Assembly: GCA_027458945.1 (NCBI GenBank) | Contig: DAIDOU010000305.1 | Location: 1-5,081 of the forward strand | DNA length: 5,081 nucleotides | Source of the DNA: Acidobacteriota bacterium | GTDB lineage: Bacteria; Acidobacteriota; Thermoanaerobaculia; Thermoanaerobaculales; Thermoanaerobaculaceae | Reading direction: 5' to 3' | In this document: positions 1 to 5,081 of the stretch, piece after piece | How positions within the stretch are numbered: the stretch's first letter is position 1 | Layout of the letters: the number at the start of each line of letters is the position of its first letter | Notes under the pieces: model-generated | The model's database searches: none | The model's input: the letters and a program-made list of their open reading frames with translations, nothing else | What the model was told of the DNA's origin: nothing | Position numbers and translations under genes: made by a program

Positions 1-575
1 TGCCCGACGAGGCCGGCGTCCTCCCCGGTCCCGAGGCGCAGCGTGCGGTTCTCCTCCTCGAGCAGGAGCCGGCGTCGCTCCACCTCCTCGAGTGCGCGGC
101 CCGAGGCGATCGCCGGGGCCGCCAGCAACGCGAGCGAGCGCAGGAAGGTGACGTCCTCGTCGTCGAAGCGGGCCAGCCCCTGCCGCGCCTCCTTGTCCGC
201 CACCGCGACGAGGCCCATCAGCTCCTCGCGCCAGAGACACGGCGCCACCAGCACCTCGGCGAACGCCAGATCGAGCGCCTGGCCGGCGACCCGCACGACC
301 TCGCCGGCGCGCGCGGGCTCGAGCGCCGGCGAGGTCGCGAGGCGAGCCGCTCCGCCCGGCGGCAGCGGCCACCCGACCGTGACCACCGTGGCCGGCTCCA
401 GCGACGGCAGGAGCGACACCGCGAGGCCGGCGCGCGCGTCGAGTAACCCGACGGCGCGCTGCACCAGCTCCTCGACGATCTCGCCCTCCTGACGCGGCCC
501 CGAAAGGGCCAGCGACAGGTCGAGCACCGTCTCCAGCCGCGCCCGGCGCCACCCCTCGCGTGCCCCGGTTTTCAT
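1..575 (-). CDS. GAF-domain regulator, probably sigma-54-dependent activator (N-terminal 191 aa; 3' end outside window)
   Basis: The ATG at 575 opens a frame with no stop down to the window edge, so only the N-terminal 191 residues are seen. Residues ~15-160 read as a GAF sensor domain, with a late strand ending in APCLWREELMGLVAVADK (111-128) and the closing helix FDDEDVTFLRSLALLAAPAI (137-156). A charged helical linker follows (161-180, ALEEVERRRLLLEEENRTLR). The last visible residues, EDAGLVG (185-191), match the way the AAA+ domain of sigma-54 enhancer-binding proteins begins (usually [IL]VG-[QRH]-S-P-A-M). I therefore infer a GAF-AAA+-HTH activator of the NtrC/NifA type that remodels sigma-54 RNA polymerase. 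The AAA+ and HTH parts are not visible, so a GAF histidine kinase or other GAF output remains possible. There is no receiver domain, so the signal would enter through GAF. The start overlaps the stop of the phosphatase gene (ATGA) and has a good Shine-Dalgarno inside that gene. Confidence 0.8.
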   Translation of the reverse strand, partial: MKTGAREGWRRARLETVLDLSLALSGPRQEGEIVEELVQRAVGLLDARAGLAVSLLPSLEPATVVTVGWPLPPGGAARLATSPALEPARAGEVVRVAGQALDLAFAEVLVAPCLWREELMGLVAVADKEARQGLARFDDEDVTFLRSLALLAAPAIASGRALEEVERRRLLLEEENRTLRLGTGEDAGLVG

Positions 576-3112
576 GCCGGCGCTCCCGTCCAGCGCAGCG
601 CCACCAGCGTGATGTCGTCGTACGGCTCGCCGCCGGCGGTGAACGTCTCCACCTCCCGCATCATCCCCGCCACGACCGCGGCCGGCTCGCCATCGCCGTT
701 CGCGAGGGCGCGGGCGATGCGCTCGTCGCCGAACGGCTCCCCGTCCGCCGTGCGCGCGTCGGAGAGCCCGTCGGAGTAGAGCAGCACCGTGTCCCCCGGG
801 CTCAGCGCGAAGCGGACCAGGTCCCAGTGCGCGTCGCGCAGCGCGCCGACGGGCAGCCGGTAGGTGGGCGGCGGCAGCTCACTCACCTCGCCGCCGGCGC
901 GGCGCCGTAGCGGCGCCGGCTGGCCCGCGAGCGCGTAGGCCCCCGACCCGCCGGCGTGCAGCTGCATGAACGCCAACGCCACGAACATGTGGCGGCGCGG
1001 GGCGTACAGCCGCTGGTTCGCGACCTCGAGGATCTGCACGGGCGACGCGCCCCCGAGCGCCGCGGTGTGCAGCACCTCACGGGCCGCCACCATCATCATC
1101 GCCCCCGGGACCGACTTGCCGGAGACGTCCCCGACCACCAGCGCGACCGAGCCGTCGCCGGTCGACAGCGCGTCGTAGAAGTCGCCTCCAACCTGCCGGG
1201 CGGGGATGCAGCGCGCCGCCACCTGCCAGCCGGCGGGGACCGGCAACGCCGACGGGATGAGGGAGACCTGCACCCGGCGGGCGATCTCCAGCTCCTTCTC
1301 CAACTCGACCTGGCGCGTGCGGTCGCGCAGCAACCTGGCGTTCTCGAGCGCGATCGCCCCCTGGTTGGCGAGCGTGCGCACGAGCTGGAGGTCGTCGGTG
1401 CCGAACTCCTCCTCGGAGCGCTTGGGCCCGAGCGAGAGCACCGCGTGCAACTGGCCGCGGGTGCGCAGCGGCACCAACAGGCGCGCGCCCAGCGCGGCGA
1501 GCTGGTCGAGCAGGCGGCGCGAGTCGGCCTCGAGCTGCTTGAGCGGCTCGAGCGTCCCGGGGCGCACCGGCTCGTCCAGACGCGCCAGCTCCTCGATCAC
1601 GAGCAGCCGCGCCGGGAGCTCGCGCGGGAGCGGCGGCGGCGCCGTGCGCGACACCATCACCGTTCCCTCGCGCACGTGCAGCGCCGCCCACTCGAGGTGC
1701 ATGATCTCCGAGAGCCGGGTCGCGAGCAGCGCCTCCAACCCCTCGATCGAGAACTCGCGCACGACCGCGGCGCTGACCTCCTCGACCGCGCGGCGGGCGT
1801 CGTACACCTCGCGGAAGAAGAAGCGGTCCACCGGCTCCTGCAGGCGCCGGCGCAGCGGGTCGAAGATCGCCAGCACGGCGAGCGCGAGCAGCAGCGGAAA
1901 GTACGGCGAGGAGCCCGAGAAGAGCAACGTCGAAACTGCGATCCCGAGGGCGTAGGTACCGGCGACCACGGTCGTCGCCAGCGTGTACAGCACCGACTTG
2001 CGGACGATCACCGTGATGTCGAAGAACTGGAAACGCACGATCGCGTAGGCGAACGTGAGCGGGATCAGCGTCAGCGGCACCTCGCCCCAGAACAGGTAGC
2101 GGTCGCTGCGCAACAGCGACGGCATCACGATCCCCAGCGCCAGGAACGGGGTCACACCCGCCACCGTGCCGACGAACACCGTCGCGATCTGGCGCCGCTC
2201 GCGCCCCTCCTCGGCCCGCACCAGCGACCCGAGCAGCGCGAGCAGGCCGAGCACCAGATAGTCGCCCATCAGCACCCAGTTGGCGATCGGCGCGCCCGAC
2301 ACGACGCGAATGTGGATCGCGAACAGCGCCCCGACCGCCAGCGTCAGCACGTACACCAGCGGCGGCAGCAGGTACAGCAGCCGGAAGAGGCTGGGCGACT
2401 CGTTGACGAACCGCTCCGCCGCCCGCAGCCAGCGCCTTCCCCGGCCCGAGCGCGGCCCGCCCGCGCCCACGAACGCCAGCCGCAGCGGCCGCGGGAACAC
2501 GAGGAAGAAGTGCAGGAACGCGGCCGGCAGCACGAGCAGCGAGAGCGTCCCGGTCGTCAGCACGACGCCGTCGACCCATGAGTACGACGCCGGCCGGAGC
2601 CGGCACACGAGGAAGAGCAGGAACAGCGTGCACAGCGCGAAGAAGACGCGGCTCGGGCCTCCCCGTGCCTCGTCGGGACGTTGCAACAGCACGTAGAGTC
2701 CGATGAAGAAGAACAGGAAGCCGGAGAAGCAGGCGTAGACGTACGCCAGCGTTCCCAGCTGGCGCGGCCCCAGCCTCACATCGCGCTCGAGCAGGTCGCC
2801 GTGGCGCTCGACGAGGTACGGCACGACCTCGCCGATCTTCTGCCGCTGCAGCACCTGCGCCACGTCCGAGGCGCTGCGCACCACCTCCCGCCCGACGCCC
2901 GCGATCCGATCGCCCGGCTGCAGCCCCGCGGCCAAGGCGCCCGAGCCGGGGGCGAGCGCGCGCACGATCAGCTCGCTGCGGTCGGGGTCGAGGATGACCC
3001 CGTCGTACGGGCGCGGCAGGAACATGTCGAGGATCGAGAGGCAGGCCACCAGGAAGGCGACCGCGCCGAAGGTGAGGACCGGAACCAGCCCCGGTGAGCG
3101 AAGACGCTTCAT
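572..3112 (-). CDS. PDZ / multi-TM / GAF / SpoIIE-type PP2C serine phosphatase, membrane-bound
   Basis: This 846-aa protein is predicted to be an inner-membrane sensor with a cytoplasmic phosphatase output. Residues 9-31 form a hydrophobic signal anchor. Residues ~35-115 are a PDZ domain, with the ligand-groove region at GLQPGDRIAGVGREVV (63-78). About nine more hydrophobic segments follow (~121-143, 155-171, 185-207, 243-268, 280-298, 308-331, 338-361, 373-398, 403-418). A basic linker (RRRLQEPVDRFFFREVYDAR, 421-440) resembles the exit of membrane sensor kinases. Residues ~445-595 look like a GAF domain, and a signalling helix (~590-618) leads into the PP2C/SpoIIE domain (~620-842). The metal-binding motifs are intact: GGDFYD (642-647), GDVSGKS (661-667), YSDGLSDA (779-786) and YDDITLV (831-837), so activity is expected. 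The family dephosphorylates phosphoserine/threonine, often on STAS anti-anti-sigma proteins, but no STAS or kinase gene is seen here. I chose the ATG at 3112 because it directly precedes a basic N-terminus and the first membrane helix. In-frame GTGs at 3121 and 3124 are alternatives. The frame stays open further upstream only as antisense to tmk. Confidence 0.92.
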   Translation of the reverse strand: MKRLRSPGLVPVLTFGAVAFLVACLSILDMFLPRPYDGVILDPDRSELIVRALAPGSGALAAGLQPGDRIAGVGREVVRSASDVAQVLQRQKIGEVVPYLVERHGDLLERDVRLGPRQLGTLAYVYACFSGFLFFFIGLYVLLQRPDEARGGPSRVFFALCTLFLLFLVCRLRPASYSWVDGVVLTTGTLSLLVLPAAFLHFFLVFPRPLRLAFVGAGGPRSGRGRRWLRAAERFVNESPSLFRLLYLLPPLVYVLTLAVGALFAIHIRVVSGAPIANWVLMGDYLVLGLLALLGSLVRAEEGRERRQIATVFVGTVAGVTPFLALGIVMPSLLRSDRYLFWGEVPLTLIPLTFAYAIVRFQFFDITVIVRKSVLYTLATTVVAGTYALGIAVSTLLFSGSSPYFPLLLALAVLAIFDPLRRRLQEPVDRFFFREVYDARRAVEEVSAAVVREFSIEGLEALLATRLSEIMHLEWAALHVREGTVMVSRTAPPPLPRELPARLLVIEELARLDEPVRPGTLEPLKQLEADSRRLLDQLAALGARLLVPLRTRGQLHAVLSLGPKRSEEEFGTDDLQLVRTLANQGAIALENARLLRDRTRQVELEKELEIARRVQVSLIPSALPVPAGWQVAARCIPARQVGGDFYDALSTGDGSVALVVGDVSGKSVPGAMMMVAAREVLHTAALGGASPVQILEVANQRLYAPRRHMFVALAFMQLHAGGSGAYALAGQPAPLRRRAGGEVSELPPPTYRLPVGALRDAHWDLVRFALSPGDTVLLYSDGLSDARTADGEPFGDERIARALANGDGEPAAVVAGMMREVETFTAGGEPYDDITLVALRWTGAPA
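583..587 (-). promoter_or_regulatory. Shine-Dalgarno of the GAF regulator gene
   Basis: On the minus strand GGGAG lies 7 bases before the ATG at 575, inside the last codons of the phosphatase gene. The good match and spacing fix the start of the downstream gene. They also show that this organism uses SD-led initiation, in contrast to the tmk start. Together with the ATGA overlap this predicts coupled translation. Confidence 0.6.
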
Positions 3113-3125
3113 CTCCGGCACCACG

Positions 3126-3131
3126 ATACTA
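3126..3131 (-). promoter_or_regulatory. Possible -10 element for the phosphatase operon
   Basis: On the minus strand TAGTAT (4 of 6 to TATAAT) lies 13 bases before the ATG at 3112. No convincing -35 hexamer is seen at 16-19 bases spacing. Transcription would start around 3119, at or next to the in-frame GTG at 3121 and about 7 bases before the ATG, giving almost no leader. The only SD-like bases, GGAG at 3116-3113, abut the ATG and are too close to work normally. The call rests on position and weak consensus only. Confidence 0.3.
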
Positions 3132-3151
3132 CGGGCCGCTCCCGGCCACGC

Positions 3152-3157
3152 TAGAAT
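3152..3157 (+). promoter_or_regulatory. Probable -10 element for the tmk-holB operon (leaderless start)
   Basis: TAGAAT matches TATAAT at 5 of 6 positions and ends 6 bases before the GTG of tmk, so the expected transcription start falls at or within a base or two of the start codon. No TTGACA-like hexamer is found at 16-18 bases upstream. The bases between it and the GTG (GCGGCC) contain no Shine-Dalgarno. A -10 this close to a start codon is the known layout of leaderless genes in several GC-rich bacteria. It faces the opposite -10 at 3126-3131 with 20 bases between them, so each polymerase would cover the other's promoter. Confidence 0.45.
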
Positions 3158-3163
3158 GCGGCC

Positions 3164-3793
3164 GTGCCCGGTCGGCTGATCACGTTCGAAGGGGTCGAGG
3201 GGTGCGGCAAGACCACCCAGCTGCTCCTCCTCGCCAGCGACTTGCGGCAGCGCGGCGTTCCGGTCGTGACCACGCGCGAGCCGGGCGGGACGCCGCTCGG
3301 CGAGCGCGTGCGGGAGCTTCTCCTCGACCCGCGCATGGTTCCTGCTCCTGCCGCGGAGCTGTTCCTCTTCGAGGCGGCGCGCGCCCAGGTGGTCGCCGAG
3401 GTGATCGTGCCGGCGCTGGCGGCCGGGACCACCGTGCTCGCCGACCGCTTCTCCGACTCGTCCCTCGCCTATCAGGGCGGGGCGCGCGGCCTCCCCGGCG
3501 CGACCGTCGCGCGCCTCAACGAGCTGGCGTGCGGCGGCCTCGTGCCCGACCGCACGCTCGTGTTCGACCTCGAGGTCGAGCTGGCGTTCGGACGTGCGCG
3601 GCGGCGGCCGAGCACGACCCCCGAGAACAGCCGCTTCGAGGACGAGGCGCTCGCGTTCCACCAGGCGGTGGCCGAGGCGTACCGCGCGCTCGCCCGCCGG
3701 GAGCCGCGCCGCGTCGCGATCGTCGACGCTCGCGGCACCTCGGAGGAGGTGCACTTGCGCACCCGGGCCGCCGTCGCGGACCTGTTCCCATGA
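3164..3793 (+). CDS. tmk: Thymidylate kinase (dTMP kinase)
   Basis: This cytoplasmic enzyme phosphorylates dTMP to dTDP with ATP, the step shared by the de novo and salvage routes to dTTP. The 209 residues match the usual family length. The P-loop FEGVEGCGKTT (8-18) carries no Arg of the eukaryotic type, and basic residues sit in the LID (RARRRPS, 144-150), which is the bacterial type II pattern. TREPGGTPLGE (37-47), the ADRFSDSSLAYQGGARGL stretch (93-110, with the DR motif and the dTMP-binding region) and SRFED (156-160) are all present. The start is a GTG. An in-frame TAG at 3152-3154 leaves no upstream alternative, and the conserved core begins at residue 5, so no downstream start fits. 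No Shine-Dalgarno precedes it. The stop overlaps the holB start as ATGA, so the two are co-transcribed and probably translationally coupled. It diverges from the phosphatase gene across 51 bases. Confidence 0.96.
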   Translation: MPGRLITFEGVEGCGKTTQLLLLASDLRQRGVPVVTTREPGGTPLGERVRELLLDPRMVPAPAAELFLFEAARAQVVAEVIVPALAAGTTVLADRFSDSSLAYQGGARGLPGATVARLNELACGGLVPDRTLVFDLEVELAFGRARRRPSTTPENSRFEDEALAFHQAVAEAYRALARREPRRVAIVDARGTSEEVHLRTRAAVADLFP

Positions 3794-4743
3794 GCACCAG
3801 CCAGCTCCCCTGGCCGTCGTCGGCGCTGCTCCCCGCCGGCTGGGCCGGCGTCCGGCGCCTGCTCGGCCGCTGTCTCGACCTGCACACCGCCGGCGCGCTC
3901 CCCGGGACCCTCATGGTCGTCGGCGCCCCCGGGCTCGGCCGCGAGGCGTTTGCCCTCGAGCTCGCGGCGGCGCTCGTGTGCCGCGAGGCGGGCGCGGCCG
4001 GCTGTCCGTGCGCCTCGTGCGAACGGGTGCGGCGCGGCGTGCACCCCGACGTCGAGGTCGTCGCGGTCGCGGCCGACAAGGCGCAGATCTCGATCGAGCA
4101 GGCGCACGCCGTGGTCGCCAACATCGCGCAGCTGCCGTACGAGGGCCGCCGCCGCGTCGTCATCGTCGCCGACGGTCACACCCCGCCGCTCGGAGCGGAC
4201 GCCGCCTCGGCGCTGCTCAAGACCCTCGAGGAGCCGCCCGCGCACGCCACCTTCCTCCTCCTCGCCGGCAACCCGCGGCGCGTGCTCCCGACGATCGTGT
4301 CGCGCTCCGTCGAGCTGCGCATCCCGCCGCCGGCCGCCGAGGAGTTGGCGGCGCTGGTGGCCGCCGTGCAACGGTGCTCCGGCGGACGCGCGGCCGAGCT
4401 CGTGACCGCCGCCGACGGCGACGCCGAGCTGGCGCTGCGCGACGGCGGCGACACGCTCCCGGAGCGCGCCCGTACGATCGAGGAGCTGGCGGCGGCGGCG
4501 CTCGCCGGCGACGGCCTCGCGCTCCTGCGCACCGCGGCGGCGCTAGCTGACTCCCCCGGAGGCGCCGGCCTCGCCGTCGCCGCGCTGCTGCGCCTGGCGG
4601 CGCGCACCGGCGGCGATGGAGCCGAGGCGTTCCTCGACGCGGCCGCCGCGCTGCTCGCCGCCGATGCCCGCCGCGCGGTCCTCCACCTCGACCTCGAGAG
4701 CGTGGCCGTGGGCGCGCTCGCGCAAGCTGTGGCCAGGCGCTAA
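3790..4743 (+). CDS. holB: DNA polymerase III delta-prime (clamp-loader) subunit
   Basis: The 317-aa product (about the family length) is the stator subunit of the clamp loader, which opens the beta sliding clamp and places it on primed DNA. The AAA+ fold is seen from the degenerate P-loop GAPGLGREAFA (45-55), where the usual Lys-Ser/Thr is Arg-Glu; delta-prime normally does not hydrolyse ATP. The zinc module has Cys64, Cys72, Cys74 and Cys77, followed by RRGVHPDV (81-88). The highly conserved block ADAASALLKTLEEPPAHATF (136-155) and the sensor/arginine-finger region TIVSRS (168-173) follow; the family motif is SRC, here SRS. The C-terminal ~110 residues are an Ala/Leu-rich helical collar, poorly conserved as usual. 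The alternatives gamma/tau (dnaX) are excluded by the broken P-loop and the short length. The ATG overlaps the tmk stop and no clear Shine-Dalgarno is visible, so translation probably depends on ribosomes arriving from tmk. Confidence 0.92.
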   Translation: MSTSQLPWPSSALLPAGWAGVRRLLGRCLDLHTAGALPGTLMVVGAPGLGREAFALELAAALVCREAGAAGCPCASCERVRRGVHPDVEVVAVAADKAQISIEQAHAVVANIAQLPYEGRRRVVIVADGHTPPLGADAASALLKTLEEPPAHATFLLLAGNPRRVLPTIVSRSVELRIPPPAAEELAALVAAVQRCSGGRAAELVTAADGDAELALRDGGDTLPERARTIEELAAAALAGDGLALLRTAAALADSPGGAGLAVAALLRLAARTGGDGAEAFLDAAAALLAADARRAVLHLDLESVAVGALAQAVARR

Positions 4744-4784
4744 GAGCCTGTCCCTCCCCTCGAGCCGCGGGGCCGGGCCGAGTT

Positions 4785-4804
4785 CGTACTCACCATGAGT
4801 GACG
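4785..4804 (+). repeat. Small inverted repeat 41 bases after holB
   Basis: The arms ACTCA (4788-4792) and TGAGT (4796-4800) pair perfectly around the 3-base loop CCA. CGT (4785-4787) and ACG (4802-4804) extend the stem to 8 pairs with one bulged G at 4801. No T-run follows, so it is not an intrinsic terminator. It could be a 3'-end stabilising hairpin of the tmk-holB mRNA, a protein-binding dyad or chance. Confidence 0.3.
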
Positions 4805-4943
4805 GTTCGCCGGGGGCAAGGCGAGGAGTTGAGGAAGACGGGAGACGGGCCAAGGGAGGAGGGCAAAGGAAACGCACCCGTGCTCACGTCCTTGTCTTCC
4901 CTTTTCCCTTTCACTCTCTTCTGCGATGCTTCACTCGTCACCG

Positions 4944-4976
4944 CAAAGAGAAGCCGCCGGGTGTTGGCCCGGCGGC
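4944..4976 (-). terminator. Rho-independent terminator, minus-strand direction
   Basis: GCCGCCGGG (4953-4961) and CCCGGCGGC (4968-4976) form a perfect 9-pair, all-GC stem with a 6-base loop. Read leftward the stem is followed by TTCTCTTTG (4952-4944), a T-rich tract. Read rightward it is followed by GGGATGAG with no T-run. The polarity therefore suits a minus-strand transcript coming from beyond the right edge. The matching A-rich side (AAAGAGAA) lies where holB readthrough would enter, so weak two-way action is possible. Confidence 0.55.
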
Positions 4977-5081
4977 GGGATGAGAATGGGAGGACGGTGG
5001 CTCAAGTCAGATTTGATCGGCCTTTACAGGCAGGTAAGTTTGGAAGGTCAAGCGTGATAGGCAATGTGTTTGGCTGGTTTG

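Larger units (their letters stand above)
4744..5081. other. Intergenic region without a convincing gene
   Basis: After the holB TAA no frame shows a recognisable protein. A 62-codon plus-strand frame from the ATG at 4795 to 4983 has low-complexity Arg/Gly/Lys then Phe-rich composition and no SD, and it runs through the hairpin at 4953-4976, so I do not call it. Composition changes along the stretch: GC-rich to about 4810, purine-rich 4811-4874, pyrimidine-rich 4888-4922, a GC hairpin, then only about 50% G+C from 4981 (50 of 101 bases). On the minus strand two frames are open from the right edge to stops at 5009-5007 and 5004-5002, so the tail of a convergent gene is possible but unproven. 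No tRNA, CRISPR or insertion-sequence end was recognised. Confidence 0.6.

Noticed and set aside
43..492. Plus-strand 149-codon Ser/Arg-rich frame
   Set aside because: It is a shadow of the minus-strand GAF regulator, whose translation has a coherent GAF pattern and linker.
956..2581. Long plus-strand open frame (541 codons) antisense to the phosphatase gene
   Set aside because: It is rich in Arg, Gln, His and Glu with no domain, and lies wholly opposite a gene with clear PDZ, GAF and PP2C motifs. Long antisense frames are expected at this GC content.
3113..3754. Upstream extension of the phosphatase frame to a start at 3754
   Set aside because: The extra 214 residues are Arg/Gly/Ala/Glu-rich without a domain and are antisense to tmk, whose motifs are unmistakable. 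The membrane anchor begins right after the ATG at 3112.
3094..4743. 549-codon plus-strand frame ending at the holB stop
   Set aside because: Its C-terminal part is holB itself in frame. The N-terminal part runs through tmk in the wrong frame and is Arg/Ala-rich nonsense. The holB ATG at 3790 fits the family start.
4804..4820. GGTTCG-like bases as a tRNA T-arm
   Set aside because: No acceptor, D or anticodon arms can be built around it.
4795..4983. Small 62-codon plus-strand ORF after holB
   Set aside because: It has no SD and a low-complexity product, and it runs through the GC hairpin. There is no sign of selection as protein.
5013..5040. TTGATC with TAAGTT as a plus-strand promoter
   Set aside because: The matches are only 4 of 6 and 3 of 6 with 16-base spacing in AT-richer sequence, which is chance level.

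Overview
This is a very GC-rich window, apart from its right end, which falls to about 50% G+C over the last 101 bases. It carries four protein-coding genes in two divergent pairs. The first pair points left on the minus strand and is a signalling module. The second pair points right on the plus strand and is a DNA-replication housekeeping module. The GC richness, a GAF-containing protein whose C-terminal edge looks like a sigma-54 activator, and a multi-domain membrane SpoIIE-type phosphatase fit a GC-rich diderm phylum (Acidobacteriota, Myxococcota, Gemmatimonadota, Eisenbacteria-like and similar). This placement is inference; no marker in the window fixes the taxon.

Left part, minus strand (3112 down to 1). 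An 846-aa membrane protein has a signal anchor, an extracytoplasmic PDZ domain, a further block of about nine membrane helices, a GAF-like domain and a C-terminal PP2C/SpoIIE serine phosphatase with all its metal-binding aspartates. It overlaps by 4 bases (ATGA) the next gene, which starts at 575 and leaves the window. The visible 191 residues of that gene are a GAF domain, a helical linker and the first residues of what looks like a sigma-54 AAA+ module. The two are almost certainly co-translated and probably form one signalling route from envelope to transcription.

Middle (3113-3163). A 51-base divergent intergenic region serves both pairs. Each side has a -10-like hexamer only a few bases from its start codon. 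The tmk start has no Shine-Dalgarno sequence and an in-frame stop 12 bases upstream, so a leaderless mRNA is likely.

Right part, plus strand. Thymidylate kinase (tmk) overlaps by 4 bases (ATGA) the gene for the delta-prime clamp-loader subunit (holB). This links dTTP supply and the replisome in one operon, a common bacterial arrangement. The delta-prime P-loop is degenerate, as expected for this non-ATPase subunit, and its zinc-ligand spacing and SRC motif are slightly unusual.

Right end (4744-5081). No convincing gene is present. It holds a purine-rich then pyrimidine-rich stretch, a small hairpin, and a strong GC hairpin whose T-rich side faces left, so it probably terminates a minus-strand transcript arriving from beyond the window.

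I did not find a clearly new system. The best candidates for a second look are the phosphatase/GAF-regulator pair and the compact, probably leaderless divergent promoter.
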